Of a stretch of DNA of 16,002 bases, positions 1 to 7,813 are shown in pieces. The stretch is from NCBI GenBank assembly GCA_002317145.1, contig DCIT01000021.1:1-16002 (forward strand). Direction: 5' to 3'. The DNA comes from Caryophanales bacterium UBA1719. Lineage in GTDB: Bacteria > Bacillota_I > Bacilli_A > RFN20 > CAG-826. A model generated the notes under the pieces. The model was not told where the DNA came from, ran no database searches, and saw only the letters and a list, made by a program, of their open reading frames with translations. Position 1 is the first letter of the stretch. Every line of letters begins with the position of its first letter. The position numbers and the translations under genes are program-made.

Positions 1-191
1 AAATATATGTTTCTTCATTAAGTTCGTGTCACAAAAAAAGCGATGCGGTTTCATCTAACTTAATTAATATGGGTAGAAATAAAGAAACTGCAGGTAACTC
101 TATTCGCATCTCTTTTTCTATATCTAATACATTAGAAGAATGTAAAACATTCATTAATGAACTTAATAAATTATTAGGAGAATTAAGATGA
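1..191 (+). CDS. NifS/IscS-like cysteine desulfurase, C-terminal end (partial)
   Basis: Only the last 62 codons are in the window; the first complete codon is at position 3 and the stop is TGA at 189-191. The translation has the YVSS...SSCH motif of class V aminotransferase-fold cysteine desulfurases. The Cys codon at 27-29 is the expected persulfide-carrying residue. A later segment, GNSIRISFSISNT, matches the family's C-terminal SIRISL...NT signature. These PLP enzymes take sulfur from L-cysteine to form a protein persulfide. The stop overlaps the ATG of thiI (ATGA, 188-191), so translation is probably coupled. In Firmicutes a dedicated NifS-type desulfurase next to ThiI supplies sulfur for tRNA 4-thiouridine, and the same role is inferred here. 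A general IscS role cannot be excluded because the N-terminal PLP-lysine region is outside the window. Confidence 0.88.
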   Translation, partial: IYVSSLSSCHKKSDAVSSNLINMGRNKETAGNSIRISFSISNTLEECKTFINELNKLLGELR

Positions 192-1351
192 TTCATCCAC
201 ATATCATAATGATTCGTTTTGGAGAACTATCGACAAAAGGAAAGAATAAAAAAGACTTTGTCTTAATGCTTGTTAAAAATATCAAACATGCATTAAAGAA
301 ATATACTTCTATTGAGTATGATGTTCGTTATGATCATGTTTATATTGATACTAAAGAAGAAAATATTGAAGAGATTATTGATATCTTAAAAGATATCTCC
401 GGTATTCATGCTTTAAGTTTAGTAATTAAAATAGAATCCGATATTGAGTTAATTAAAAAGACAGCGGTAGAGATGCTTAAAGGATTAACAGGTGCAAGAA
501 CTTTTAAAGTAACATGTAAAAGATCTAATAAAAGATTTCCGATTAAAAGCGATGATATTATCCGTATGGTCGCTCCAGAAATATTAAAGAACATACCTTT
601 AAGAGTAGATGTTCATAATCCGGATATTAAAGTAAATATTGAAGTAAGAGATGAAGGAACATATTTATTTATTAAAACAATACCATGTAGTGGTGGATAT
701 CCTATTGGAGTAGCCGGTAAAGCTTTAATGATGTTATCTGGAGGTATAGATTCTCCAGTTGCATCATATCTATTAATGAAAAGAGGAATCATCTTAGAGT
801 GTATTCACTATGCCTCTCCTCCATACACTAATGCAGCAGTAATAGATAAATTAAAAGACATATTAAAAGAATTAAATAGATATCAATACTCTATTAAATT
901 ACATATCGTTCCATTCACTAAATTACAAGAAGAAATATATAAACACTCTGATGAAAGTTATGCCATAACTATCATGAGAAGAATGATGTATAGAATCGCG
1001 AATAAGGTAGCAATTAAAAAAGGTTGTTTAGCAATTTGCAATGGAGAATCCATTGGTCAAGTTGCTTCGCAAACTCTCAATTCTATGCAAGTAATTGAGA
1101 AAGTAGGAGAGCTTCCAGTTATTCGTCCATTAGCGGCAGTAGATAAACTTGATATAATTCAAATTGCTAAACGTATTAATACTTATGATATCTCCATTAG
1201 ACCTTTTGAAGATTGCTGTACAATTTTTGAACCAAAGAATCCAAAGACTAAACCTAATGAAAAACATGTTTTATTATATGAATCTAAGTTTGATTATGAA
1301 TCTTTAATTGATGAAGCGATAGAGAATATAGAGACAATAACAATAGAATAA
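188..1351 (+). CDS. thiI: tRNA 4-thiouridine synthase ThiI (sulfurtransferase)
   Basis: 387 residues. ThiI adenylates U8 of tRNA and replaces its oxygen with sulfur delivered by a cysteine desulfurase; in some bacteria it also supplies sulfur for thiamine thiazole. The N-terminus (IRFGELSTKGKN) is the typical ferredoxin-like start. A THUMP domain covers roughly residues 60-165, followed by the PP-loop ATP-binding motif SGGIDSP at residues 184-190. The conserved NGESIGQVASQTL segment lies in the synthetase domain. There is no C-terminal rhodanese domain, so this is the short Firmicutes form, which relies on a partner desulfurase; the gene directly upstream provides one. A good AGGAG lies at 176-180, 7 nt before the ATG, within the upstream gene. 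Only 3 nt separate its stop from the next gene. Confidence 0.95.
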   Translation: MIHPHIIMIRFGELSTKGKNKKDFVLMLVKNIKHALKKYTSIEYDVRYDHVYIDTKEENIEEIIDILKDISGIHALSLVIKIESDIELIKKTAVEMLKGLTGARTFKVTCKRSNKRFPIKSDDIIRMVAPEILKNIPLRVDVHNPDIKVNIEVRDEGTYLFIKTIPCSGGYPIGVAGKALMMLSGGIDSPVASYLLMKRGIILECIHYASPPYTNAAVIDKLKDILKELNRYQYSIKLHIVPFTKLQEEIYKHSDESYAITIMRRMMYRIANKVAIKKGCLAICNGESIGQVASQTLNSMQVIEKVGELPVIRPLAAVDKLDIIQIAKRINTYDISIRPFEDCCTIFEPKNPKTKPNEKHVLLYESKFDYESLIDEAIENIETITIE

Positions 1352-1354
1352 TTT

Positions 1355-1858
1355 ATGCATGAGAAGAGACATAGAATAATTACATTTATTACTACGATTA
1401 TCTGTTTTGGAGTTGCGATGTTTGGAGTAGTATTCTCCTTTATAGAATTATTTAAGTTAACTAGTAAATCTGGAGTATTTGAGGCTATTTTAATGATATT
1501 AGCGAATATCTTTATGTTAGCGATTTCTATATATGCTTCTATATCTACTTTTATTTCTTTTAAGAAAGGTTCTACTTTCATGAAAGAGTTGACTGTTACT
1601 CCTAGATTAGTGAGAAAGACAAAATCATTTATATTGTTTTTATTAATAGGAATAGTATTCACGGGTTTATCTATTTTATTTATATTAATGCTTTTAGATA
1701 TAGTAAAAAATACAGTGTTTCCTAAAGCATTAGATTCAGCATTATTATCATTTAGTGTTTTATTAACTTTGTTAGGATATACTTTCATGAGTTATCCTTA
1801 TGCTATAAAATTAGATAAGAAGGTAAGTGAAAATGAATCTAGTAATAAATGCGAATAA
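1355..1858 (+). CDS. hypothetical four-helix membrane protein
   Basis: 167 residues that I cannot assign to a named family. Four hydrophobic stretches are visible at about residues 8-33, 40-68, 87-112 and 124-146. The N-terminus is short and basic (MHEKRHR) and the hydrophilic tail is rich in Lys, Glu, Ser and Asn, which looks like a small integral membrane protein with both ends on the same side. The ATG is only 3 nt after the thiI stop and has no ribosome binding site of its own, so translation is probably coupled to thiI. Its last 26 nt overlap the start of the GH35 gene, and the ribosome binding site of that gene lies inside this one. The overlaps on both sides argue that it is a real gene in this operon. 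Its function is unknown. Confidence 0.7.
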   Translation: MHEKRHRIITFITTIICFGVAMFGVVFSFIELFKLTSKSGVFEAILMILANIFMLAISIYASISTFISFKKGSTFMKELTVTPRLVRKTKSFILFLLIGIVFTGLSILFILMLLDIVKNTVFPKALDSALLSFSVLLTLLGYTFMSYPYAIKLDKKVSENESSNKCE

Positions 1859-3998
1859 TTTAAAAAAGAAAAAGATTTATTATTTAAATGATTTTTCTTA
1901 TTTTAATAAGAATAAACAATCAATTAAATTCACGAACTATTATATGGAAAGAAATTCTATTCCATATTTAGGAGCGACTGGTGAATTCCACTTTTCTCGT
2001 GTAGAAGAATTTCGTTGGGAAGATGAAATAATTAAAATGAAAAACTGCGGTATTGATACTATCGCGACTTATTTATTTTGGATTCACCATGAAGAACAAG
2101 AAGGTATTTTTAATTTTAAAGATAATAAAAATATTAGAAAGTTTATTTTATTATGTAAAAAACATCATATGGATGTTATCGCTAGAGTCGGACCATTCTG
2201 CCATGGTGAAGTAAGAAATGGTGGATTACCTGATTGGTTATATGGTAAACCATTTACCGTTAGATCTACGGATGCAGGATTTTTAAGATATACAAAAAGA
2301 TTATTTAAAGAATACGCGAAACAATTTGAAGGACTATATTTTAAAGATGGTGGACCAATAATCGCTGTTCAAGTTGATAACGAATATAACCATTCCAGTG
2401 CTCCTTGGGAGATGACCGCAAACACCTCTAACGAATGGGTTAATAAAGGCGTTAATAGTGATAATTACATGAACGCTATTAAAAAGATAATGATAGAAGT
2501 AGGAATGACTCCGGCTTTCTTTACTGCTACAGCGTGGGGTGGAGCAGTTGTCCCTAAAGATGTTATGCCTTTATGGGGTGGATATGCATATCGTCCATGG
2601 ATCTTTTACTCTTATAAAGGAAAACATCCATGCACGGAAGAATATATTTATCAAAACTTCCATAAAGATGGATTTATATGCACTAACGATTTTAAACCAA
2701 GTTATAAACCAGAAACTCGTCCTTATTTATGTTGTGAGATGGGTGGAGGTTCAATGTGTTCTTATTATTACCGCGGTAAGTTTGATTATAAATCTGTCGA
2801 TGCTATGGCGAATATTAAACTAGCATCAGGATGTAACCTTCTAGGTTACTATATGTTCCAAGGTGGTAATAATCCTTTAGGAATTAATAATCAATTTCTA
2901 AATGAAGGACAAGTACCAAAGATTTGTTATGACTATCAAGCTCCTTTAGGATCTTTTGGACAAGTGAGAGAATCATATAGAAGATTAAAATGTTTACATT
3001 ATTTCTTAAAAGGATTTGGTAAAGATTTAGCGACTTATCAAACTGTCTTACCAAAAGATGCTAATAAGATTAATCCATATGACTTAAATACACTTAGATA
3101 TGCGGTAAGAACAAATGGATATGCTGGATATTTATTTATTAATAATTTCCAAGATCACGCTAATGTAAAAGATAAGAAAGATATCAATATATCTATTAAA
3201 TTAGATAAGGAAATTATTAAATTTAATAAACTATCAATTAAAGGTGGAGAAAACGCTATTCTTCCATTTAATTTAAATATGGATGGAATCTTATTAAAAT
3301 CTGCAACTGCACAATTAATTAGTAAAATTAATAATTTATATATTTTCTTTATTATTCCAAACATGATTCCAACATTTAAATTTGAAAATAAAGTAAAAGT
3401 TATTAATAAAAATAATCATTATTATGTTTCAAAAGGAAATAAGAAAATTGAAATACTTTTATTAACTAGAGAAGAAGCAAATAACTTTTACTTATATAAA
3501 AATAGTTATGTTATCACTAATGGAGACTTATTAACTGATTACGTTGAATCTATAAATAATAAAGTATCAATTAAAATAAAAGATAAAGAATATAAGTTAT
3601 CTAATAAACTAGAACAATTTAAAGTTAGCTTTAAAGAAGTTAGTAATTCTAAATATATTATTCAACTACCAAAAGATATATTTAAAAAACATGACGATTA
3701 TTTATTATCAATTAAATATTTAGGCGATATTATTTATGTATATTGTAATGATAAATTAATTACTGATCATTTCTCTGATGGAGAGAATAATCCTTTAGAA
3801 ATTGGATTAAAAGGATATAAGAAAGATTTAGAAGCCTCTAATTATCAATTAGTGGTATCTATCACTCCTTTAAAGATTGGTAAGACAGTCGAAACTTCTT
3901 CTATGGCAGCGAGAAGTGAAAAAGTAAAATCTATCTCTTATAAAATAGTTAAATTAAACCTTAATCCTATATATAAATATAAATTGCCAACTAAATAA
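1833..3998 (+). CDS. GH35 family beta-galactosidase-type glycoside hydrolase
   Basis: 721 residues from the ATG at 1833. Family 35 enzymes remove terminal beta-galactose from oligosaccharides with retention of configuration. Family signatures run in order: GATGEFHFSR near the N-terminus, TIATYLFWIHHEEQEG, VIARVGPFCHGE, GGLPDWL, and GGPIIAVQVDNEY with the likely acid/base Glu184. The likely nucleophile is Glu302 in PYLCCEMGGG. The usual WTGWF context around the nucleophile is absent, so this is a divergent branch and the substrate is uncertain. No signal peptide is visible, so the enzyme is probably cytoplasmic and acts on imported sugar. The frame could be opened 6 nt earlier at a GTG, but ATG 1833 is preferred because AAGAAGG (1817-1823) sits 9 nt upstream. 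The last codons contain the -35 box of the next operon. Confidence 0.85.
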   Translation: MNLVINANNLKKKKIYYLNDFSYFNKNKQSIKFTNYYMERNSIPYLGATGEFHFSRVEEFRWEDEIIKMKNCGIDTIATYLFWIHHEEQEGIFNFKDNKNIRKFILLCKKHHMDVIARVGPFCHGEVRNGGLPDWLYGKPFTVRSTDAGFLRYTKRLFKEYAKQFEGLYFKDGGPIIAVQVDNEYNHSSAPWEMTANTSNEWVNKGVNSDNYMNAIKKIMIEVGMTPAFFTATAWGGAVVPKDVMPLWGGYAYRPWIFYSYKGKHPCTEEYIYQNFHKDGFICTNDFKPSYKPETRPYLCCEMGGGSMCSYYYRGKFDYKSVDAMANIKLASGCNLLGYYMFQGGNNPLGINNQFLNEGQVPKICYDYQAPLGSFGQVRESYRRLKCLHYFLKGFGKDLATYQTVLPKDANKINPYDLNTLRYAVRTNGYAGYLFINNFQDHANVKDKKDINISIKLDKEIIKFNKLSIKGGENAILPFNLNMDGILLKSATAQLISKINNLYIFFIIPNMIPTFKFENKVKVINKNNHYYVSKGNKKIEILLLTREEANNFYLYKNSYVITNGDLLTDYVESINNKVSIKIKDKEYKLSNKLEQFKVSFKEVSNSKYIIQLPKDIFKKHDDYLLSIKYLGDIIYVYCNDKLITDHFSDGENNPLEIGLKGYKKDLEASNYQLVVSITPLKIGKTVETSSMAARSEKVKSISYKIVKLNLNPIYKYKLPTK

Positions 3999-4012
3999 TA
4001 TTATTAGATAAT
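3984..4012 (+). promoter_or_regulatory. Sigma-A-type promoter of the sugar ABC operon, probably leaderless
   Basis: TTGCCA (3984-3989, 5 of 6 consensus) and GATAAT (4007-4012, 5 of 6) are separated by exactly 17 bp. Six bases follow before the ATG at 4019, so the expected transcription start is the A of the start codon. No Shine-Dalgarno sequence lies before that ATG. The -35 box is inside the last codons of the GH35 gene and the spacer holds its TAA stop. Confidence 0.65.
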
Positions 4013-4016
4013 ATTA
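3996..4016. repeat. Perfect 21-bp inverted repeat over the -10 box, candidate operator
   Basis: Arms TAATATTAT (3996-4004) and ATAATATTA (4008-4016) are perfect reverse complements around a 3-bp centre (TAG). The repeat covers the GH35 stop codon and the -10 box of the ABC operon and ends 2 bp before the binding-protein ATG. This placement fits a repressor site. The arms are purely A/T in an AT-rich genome, so chance remains possible, and no regulator gene is in the window. Confidence 0.4.
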
Positions 4017-4018
4017 AT

Positions 4019-5377
4019 ATGAATAAAAAAGTTGCGTTTCTACCTTTAGGTGTTTTTTGCATTGCTGTTTTAGCTAACTGCAATAATAAAAAAACATTAA
4101 CCATCTGGGTTGACTCTAAAATAGTAGAGACTACTAAGACAGAAGTTAATAGATTTAAAACTAACAATCCTGACTTTAAATATAATGTCAGAATAGATAC
4201 TGTTAGTGAACAAGATGCTGCATCAAACATGATTACTGACGTTGAATCTGGTGCAGATTTATTTGTCTATGCTCAAGATCAATTCACACGATTAATAGCA
4301 GCAGGAGCATTATCGGCTATCCCTAATTCTTCAGAAGATGAAATGACAGTAAGTGGATTAGAAGAAGAAGTAAAAAAAGAACATGTTGAAGGAGCAATAG
4401 CTGCTGTAACTCATAAAGGTGAGAATGATAAACGTAAACATATTTATTCTTATCCAGTTACTTCAGATAATGGATATTTCTTGTTTTATAACAAGAAGTA
4501 TTTCACTGGTGCTTACGAAAAAAGTTATGAAACTGTTGAAGGAATATTAGAAACTTGCAAAAATGTTTCGACACCTGAAAAAAGAAAAAGATTTGGTGTA
4601 AATGTTGATAAAGGTTGGTGGTATTCTGCTGGATTTTTCTTATCGCATAAAATTGTTGATGGTGTAGTAAGCGAAGATCCAATGTGCCATTCAGATTGGA
4701 CAACCTCCTCAAGTGGTAAGTTTATTGCTAAAGATGATGATTTCTCTAAGAACGGAGTTTTTGCTTGTAAAGCAATGGCTAAGATATTTCAATCTGATTA
4801 TTATCTAGATACACATAATGCTGATGACATGAAAGAAGATAGTGGTGTTATTGCTTTAGTTGATGGTAACTGGGATTATGAAAGTGCTAAAACAAAAGTA
4901 GGTGAAGATAATCTTGGTGTTGCCAAATTACCAACTTTTACCGTTACTGACGACGACGATGATAAAAAAACATCTACTTATCAAATGGGATCATTCTCTG
5001 GATATAAATTAATGGGAGTTAAACCTCATAGTGATGCAAATGAAGCTTATTGGTGTGCTAAATTAGCGAAATATTTAACTGATAAAGAATGTCAATTAGA
5101 TCGTTTTGAAGCTGTAGGATGGGGACCATCTAATATAGAAGCATTAACTGATGAAAAGGTTAAAGGAGCTGCCTCATTAATAGCTTTAGCAAAGCAAAAT
5201 AAATATGCTGTTCCACAAGGTTGTTATCCAAATGATTGGTGGAACTATGGTGAAGACCGTGTTTCAGGACAACTTAAAAACGATAAAAAGTATAAAAGTG
5301 GTATAACAACCGCCCAAGCTAAAGAATTATTAGAAGGTTACGATAAACAAATCGCTACATTAGTGGAGGAAGAATAA
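4019..5377 (+). CDS. Sugar ABC transporter substrate-binding lipoprotein (MalE-like, CUT1)
   Basis: 452 residues. This is the extracytoplasmic receptor that captures an oligosaccharide and delivers it to the permeases encoded downstream. The first 20 residues form a short lipoprotein signal ending in VLANC, with lipidated Cys21. The Asn just before the Cys is unusual, since Gly, Ala or Ser is usual. The mature part begins TLTIWVD, then has the family-1 solute-binding hallmark GADLFVYAQDQFTRLIAAGAL (about residues 78-98), as in maltodextrin receptors, and many surface Trp and Tyr residues. No ribosome binding site precedes the ATG; the promoter geometry suggests a leaderless mRNA. The permease gene follows after 3 nt. 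The adjacent GH35 enzyme would suit galacto-oligosaccharides, whereas the MalE similarity and the glycogen genes suit maltodextrins; the ligand cannot be settled from sequence. Confidence 0.88.
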   Translation: MNKKVAFLPLGVFCIAVLANCNNKKTLTIWVDSKIVETTKTEVNRFKTNNPDFKYNVRIDTVSEQDAASNMITDVESGADLFVYAQDQFTRLIAAGALSAIPNSSEDEMTVSGLEEEVKKEHVEGAIAAVTHKGENDKRKHIYSYPVTSDNGYFLFYNKKYFTGAYEKSYETVEGILETCKNVSTPEKRKRFGVNVDKGWWYSAGFFLSHKIVDGVVSEDPMCHSDWTTSSSGKFIAKDDDFSKNGVFACKAMAKIFQSDYYLDTHNADDMKEDSGVIALVDGNWDYESAKTKVGEDNLGVAKLPTFTVTDDDDDKKTSTYQMGSFSGYKLMGVKPHSDANEAYWCAKLAKYLTDKECQLDRFEAVGWGPSNIEALTDEKVKGAASLIALAKQNKYAVPQGCYPNDWWNYGEDRVSGQLKNDKKYKSGITTAQAKELLEGYDKQIATLVEEE

Positions 5378-5380
5378 ATT

Positions 5381-6880
5381 ATGACTAAAAAAACTGATTT
5401 TGAATTACTTCGCTATTCTAGATGTAAACGTGGAGCGATTAAATTTTCCTATTGGTTCTTATCTATTCCTCATAAACTAAAGAATTTATTATTTAAGATA
5501 GGAAATTTCTTTAAAAGAATATTCTTATTCTTTGTTAATGATATTAAGGATATAGGTAGAACATTTAAGAAAGGCTCTTATAAAACAAAACTATCTTATG
5601 TCTTTATGGGGTTTGGATCATTTGCTAGAAAACAAATAGGTCGTGGAATATTATTTATGGGCTTCGAAGCTCTATATATTGTTTTCATGACTATGTTTGG
5701 ATCACATTATTTAGCAAGACTAGGCTCGCTAGGTACTGTTGCTCATGAATATGTTCGTGTTTTAGTAAATGGAGTATGGGTCCAACAAATTGTCTATCAT
5801 GATAATTCATTTAAGATTCTCTTATATTCAATAATAACTATTATTGTCTCTATCGCCTTTATCTATACATGGCGATTAAATATTAAACAAAATAAGATAT
5901 GTGAAGAAATCGAGGCAAGTGGTAAAAAAGTTAAATCTACTAAAGATGATTTAAGAAGCTTAGTAGATAATGATTTCCATAAAACTTTATTAGCATTACC
6001 AACAGTAGGAATCTTATTATTTACAGTCTTACCGATTGTCTTCATGATATTAATAGCGTTCACTAACTATGATATGAACAACACTCCTCCATATAATTTA
6101 TTCCATTGGATTGGATTAGATAACTTTAATCAATTATTTGGATGGAGTAGTGGATCTAAATATTTCTCTGCCGCCTTTGGTGAGATTCTCGCATGGACAT
6201 TAGTCTGGGCAGTTCTAGCGACTTTCACAAACTACTTCTTAGGTATGGCCGTAGCAATGCTTATTAATAAGAAAGGTATTAAGATTAAAAAAATGTGGAG
6301 AACAATATTAATTATTACCATCGCTGTTCCACAATTTGTATCATTACTATTCGTTTCTAAAATGTTTACAGCGAATGGAATAATTAATACCATTTTCCAT
6401 ACAAATATTGATTTCTGGAATAATAGATGGATTGCTAGAAGTTTAGTTATCGTAATCAATATTTGGATTGGTATTCCTTATTTAATGTTAATTACGACTG
6501 GTATTTTAATGAATATCCCATCTGATTTATATGAATCCGCTAAGATTGATGGTGCAAGTCCATGGAAGCAATATGCCAAGATTACATTACCTTATATGTT
6601 ATTTGTTACTGGTCCTTATTTATTAACTAGTTTTATTGCGAATATGAATAACTTCAATGTTATTTACTTATTAACTGGTGGAGGACCTAAGGTTACAAAT
6701 TCATTTAACTCTGGTGGTACGGATTTACTTATTACTTGGTTATTTAAATTAACTGTTGATAACCATAACTATAAATTTGCTGCAGTTATAGGTATTATGG
6801 TTTTCTTAGTGGTGGCGGTTATTTCATTAATTGTCTATAACTTATTACCAAGTACAAGAAATGAAGAGGAGTTCCAATAA
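5381..6880 (+). CDS. Sugar ABC transporter permease, MalF type
   Basis: 499 residues. It is one of two membrane subunits that form the sugar channel. A long, basic N-terminal region (about 1-85, rich in Lys, Arg and Phe) precedes a first membrane helix at 88-108. A soluble segment and helix at 145-165 follow, then about six helices from residue 202 to 488. The EAA loop that docks on the ATPase is YESAKIDGASPWKQYAKITLP at 384-404. About eight helices with an extended N-terminus match the MalF layout and distinguish it from the shorter MalG-type partner. It has a strong GGAGGAAG ribosome binding site inside the end of the binding-protein gene. Its stop is 1 nt before the next ATG, so the operon is tightly coupled. 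Confidence 0.92.
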   Translation: MTKKTDFELLRYSRCKRGAIKFSYWFLSIPHKLKNLLFKIGNFFKRIFLFFVNDIKDIGRTFKKGSYKTKLSYVFMGFGSFARKQIGRGILFMGFEALYIVFMTMFGSHYLARLGSLGTVAHEYVRVLVNGVWVQQIVYHDNSFKILLYSIITIIVSIAFIYTWRLNIKQNKICEEIEASGKKVKSTKDDLRSLVDNDFHKTLLALPTVGILLFTVLPIVFMILIAFTNYDMNNTPPYNLFHWIGLDNFNQLFGWSSGSKYFSAAFGEILAWTLVWAVLATFTNYFLGMAVAMLINKKGIKIKKMWRTILIITIAVPQFVSLLFVSKMFTANGIINTIFHTNIDFWNNRWIARSLVIVINIWIGIPYLMLITTGILMNIPSDLYESAKIDGASPWKQYAKITLPYMLFVTGPYLLTSFIANMNNFNVIYLLTGGGPKVTNSFNSGGTDLLITWLFKLTVDNHNYKFAAVIGIMVFLVVAVISLIVYNLLPSTRNEEEFQ

Positions 6881-6881
6881 T

Positions 6882-7802
6882 ATGCGTAAGGTCGAGAAGA
6901 AAGTTGATCAATACGATGTTTATCGTCCACATAAAGCTTCTATTAAAAAAAGAAGATTAGCTGGTAATATTGCGGCATATACTGGTTTAATATTAATTTC
7001 TGCGGTATGGTTAATTCCTTTAGTATTTTTAATATTTGCATCTTTTGGTGTAAATGCTGATGGTACTGGTGGTGCTGGTGTTCCATCGACTATTTTCCCT
7101 GAACACTGGGGAGTAGCGAGTTATGTAGTTTTATTTACGGATTCACAAGTTCCGTTTATGCGTTGGTTCTTAAATACATTTATTATGGCTCTTGCGACAG
7201 CAATATTATCTTCTGCAATGACAATCATGATGAGTTATGTCTTATCTAGATTCCGTTTTAAAGGTAGAAGATTCATGATGAACTTTATGCTTGTATTAGG
7301 AATGTTCCCGGGATTTTTAACAACTATAGTTTTATATTATGTATTAAAAATGTTAGGGTTAACTCAAAATGGGGCGATAGGTGGATTAATATTAGTCTAT
7401 TGTGCTTCTAGTGGTATGGGATATTACATATCTAAAGGATATTTTGATACTATTCCAAAGAGTTTAGATGAAGCAGCATATGTTGATGGAGCGACTAAGT
7501 TCCAAGTATTTTATAAGATTATGCTTCCATTAGCTAAACCGATATTAATATATACAGTATTAACGGCGTTTATGGCTCCTTGGGGAGATTTCGTATTTGC
7601 TAGATATATTTCTTTTGGTTATAGCGATTCATATAACGTTGCAGTTGGATTATGGAGTTTATTACAACAAGATAAGATTGCTAATTACTTTACAGTGTTC
7701 TGCGCTGGTGGAGTATTAGTATCGTTACCTGTAACTATCTTATTTATTTGTTTGCAAAGATACTATGTATCTGGTGTTACCGGTGGAGCTGTTAAAGGTT
7801 AA
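6882..7802 (+). CDS. Sugar ABC transporter permease, MalG type
   Basis: 306 residues from ATG 6882. It is the second membrane subunit of the CUT1 importer. After a basic N-terminus (1-27) a membrane helix lies at about 31-54, followed by five more up to about residue 298. The EAA loop reads DEAAYVDGATKFQVFYKIML (196-215). The C-terminal GGAVKG tail is typical of MalG-like permeases. The frame is open further upstream, but ATG 6882 is chosen because GAAGAGGAG ends 10 nt before it and the MalF stop is directly adjacent. The upstream extension would overlap the malF-like gene by about 50 nt and lacks an ATG. The ATPase gene follows after 11 nt. Confidence 0.93.
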   Translation: MRKVEKKVDQYDVYRPHKASIKKRRLAGNIAAYTGLILISAVWLIPLVFLIFASFGVNADGTGGAGVPSTIFPEHWGVASYVVLFTDSQVPFMRWFLNTFIMALATAILSSAMTIMMSYVLSRFRFKGRRFMMNFMLVLGMFPGFLTTIVLYYVLKMLGLTQNGAIGGLILVYCASSGMGYYISKGYFDTIPKSLDEAAYVDGATKFQVFYKIMLPLAKPILIYTVLTAFMAPWGDFVFARYISFGYSDSYNVAVGLWSLLQQDKIANYFTVFCAGGVLVSLPVTILFICLQRYYVSGVTGGAVKG

Positions 7803-7813
7803 GGAGATTATTT

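Noticed and set aside
1294..1788. Minus-strand open frame of about 160 codons opposite the membrane protein gene
   Set aside because: It overlaps the end of thiI and most of the next gene, has an Asn/Lys/Ile-rich composition and matches no family; it is a shadow of the real frames.
6831..6881. Longer start for the MalG-type permease
   Set aside because: It uses a non-ATG codon inside the upstream gene, while ATG 6882 has a good ribosome binding site.
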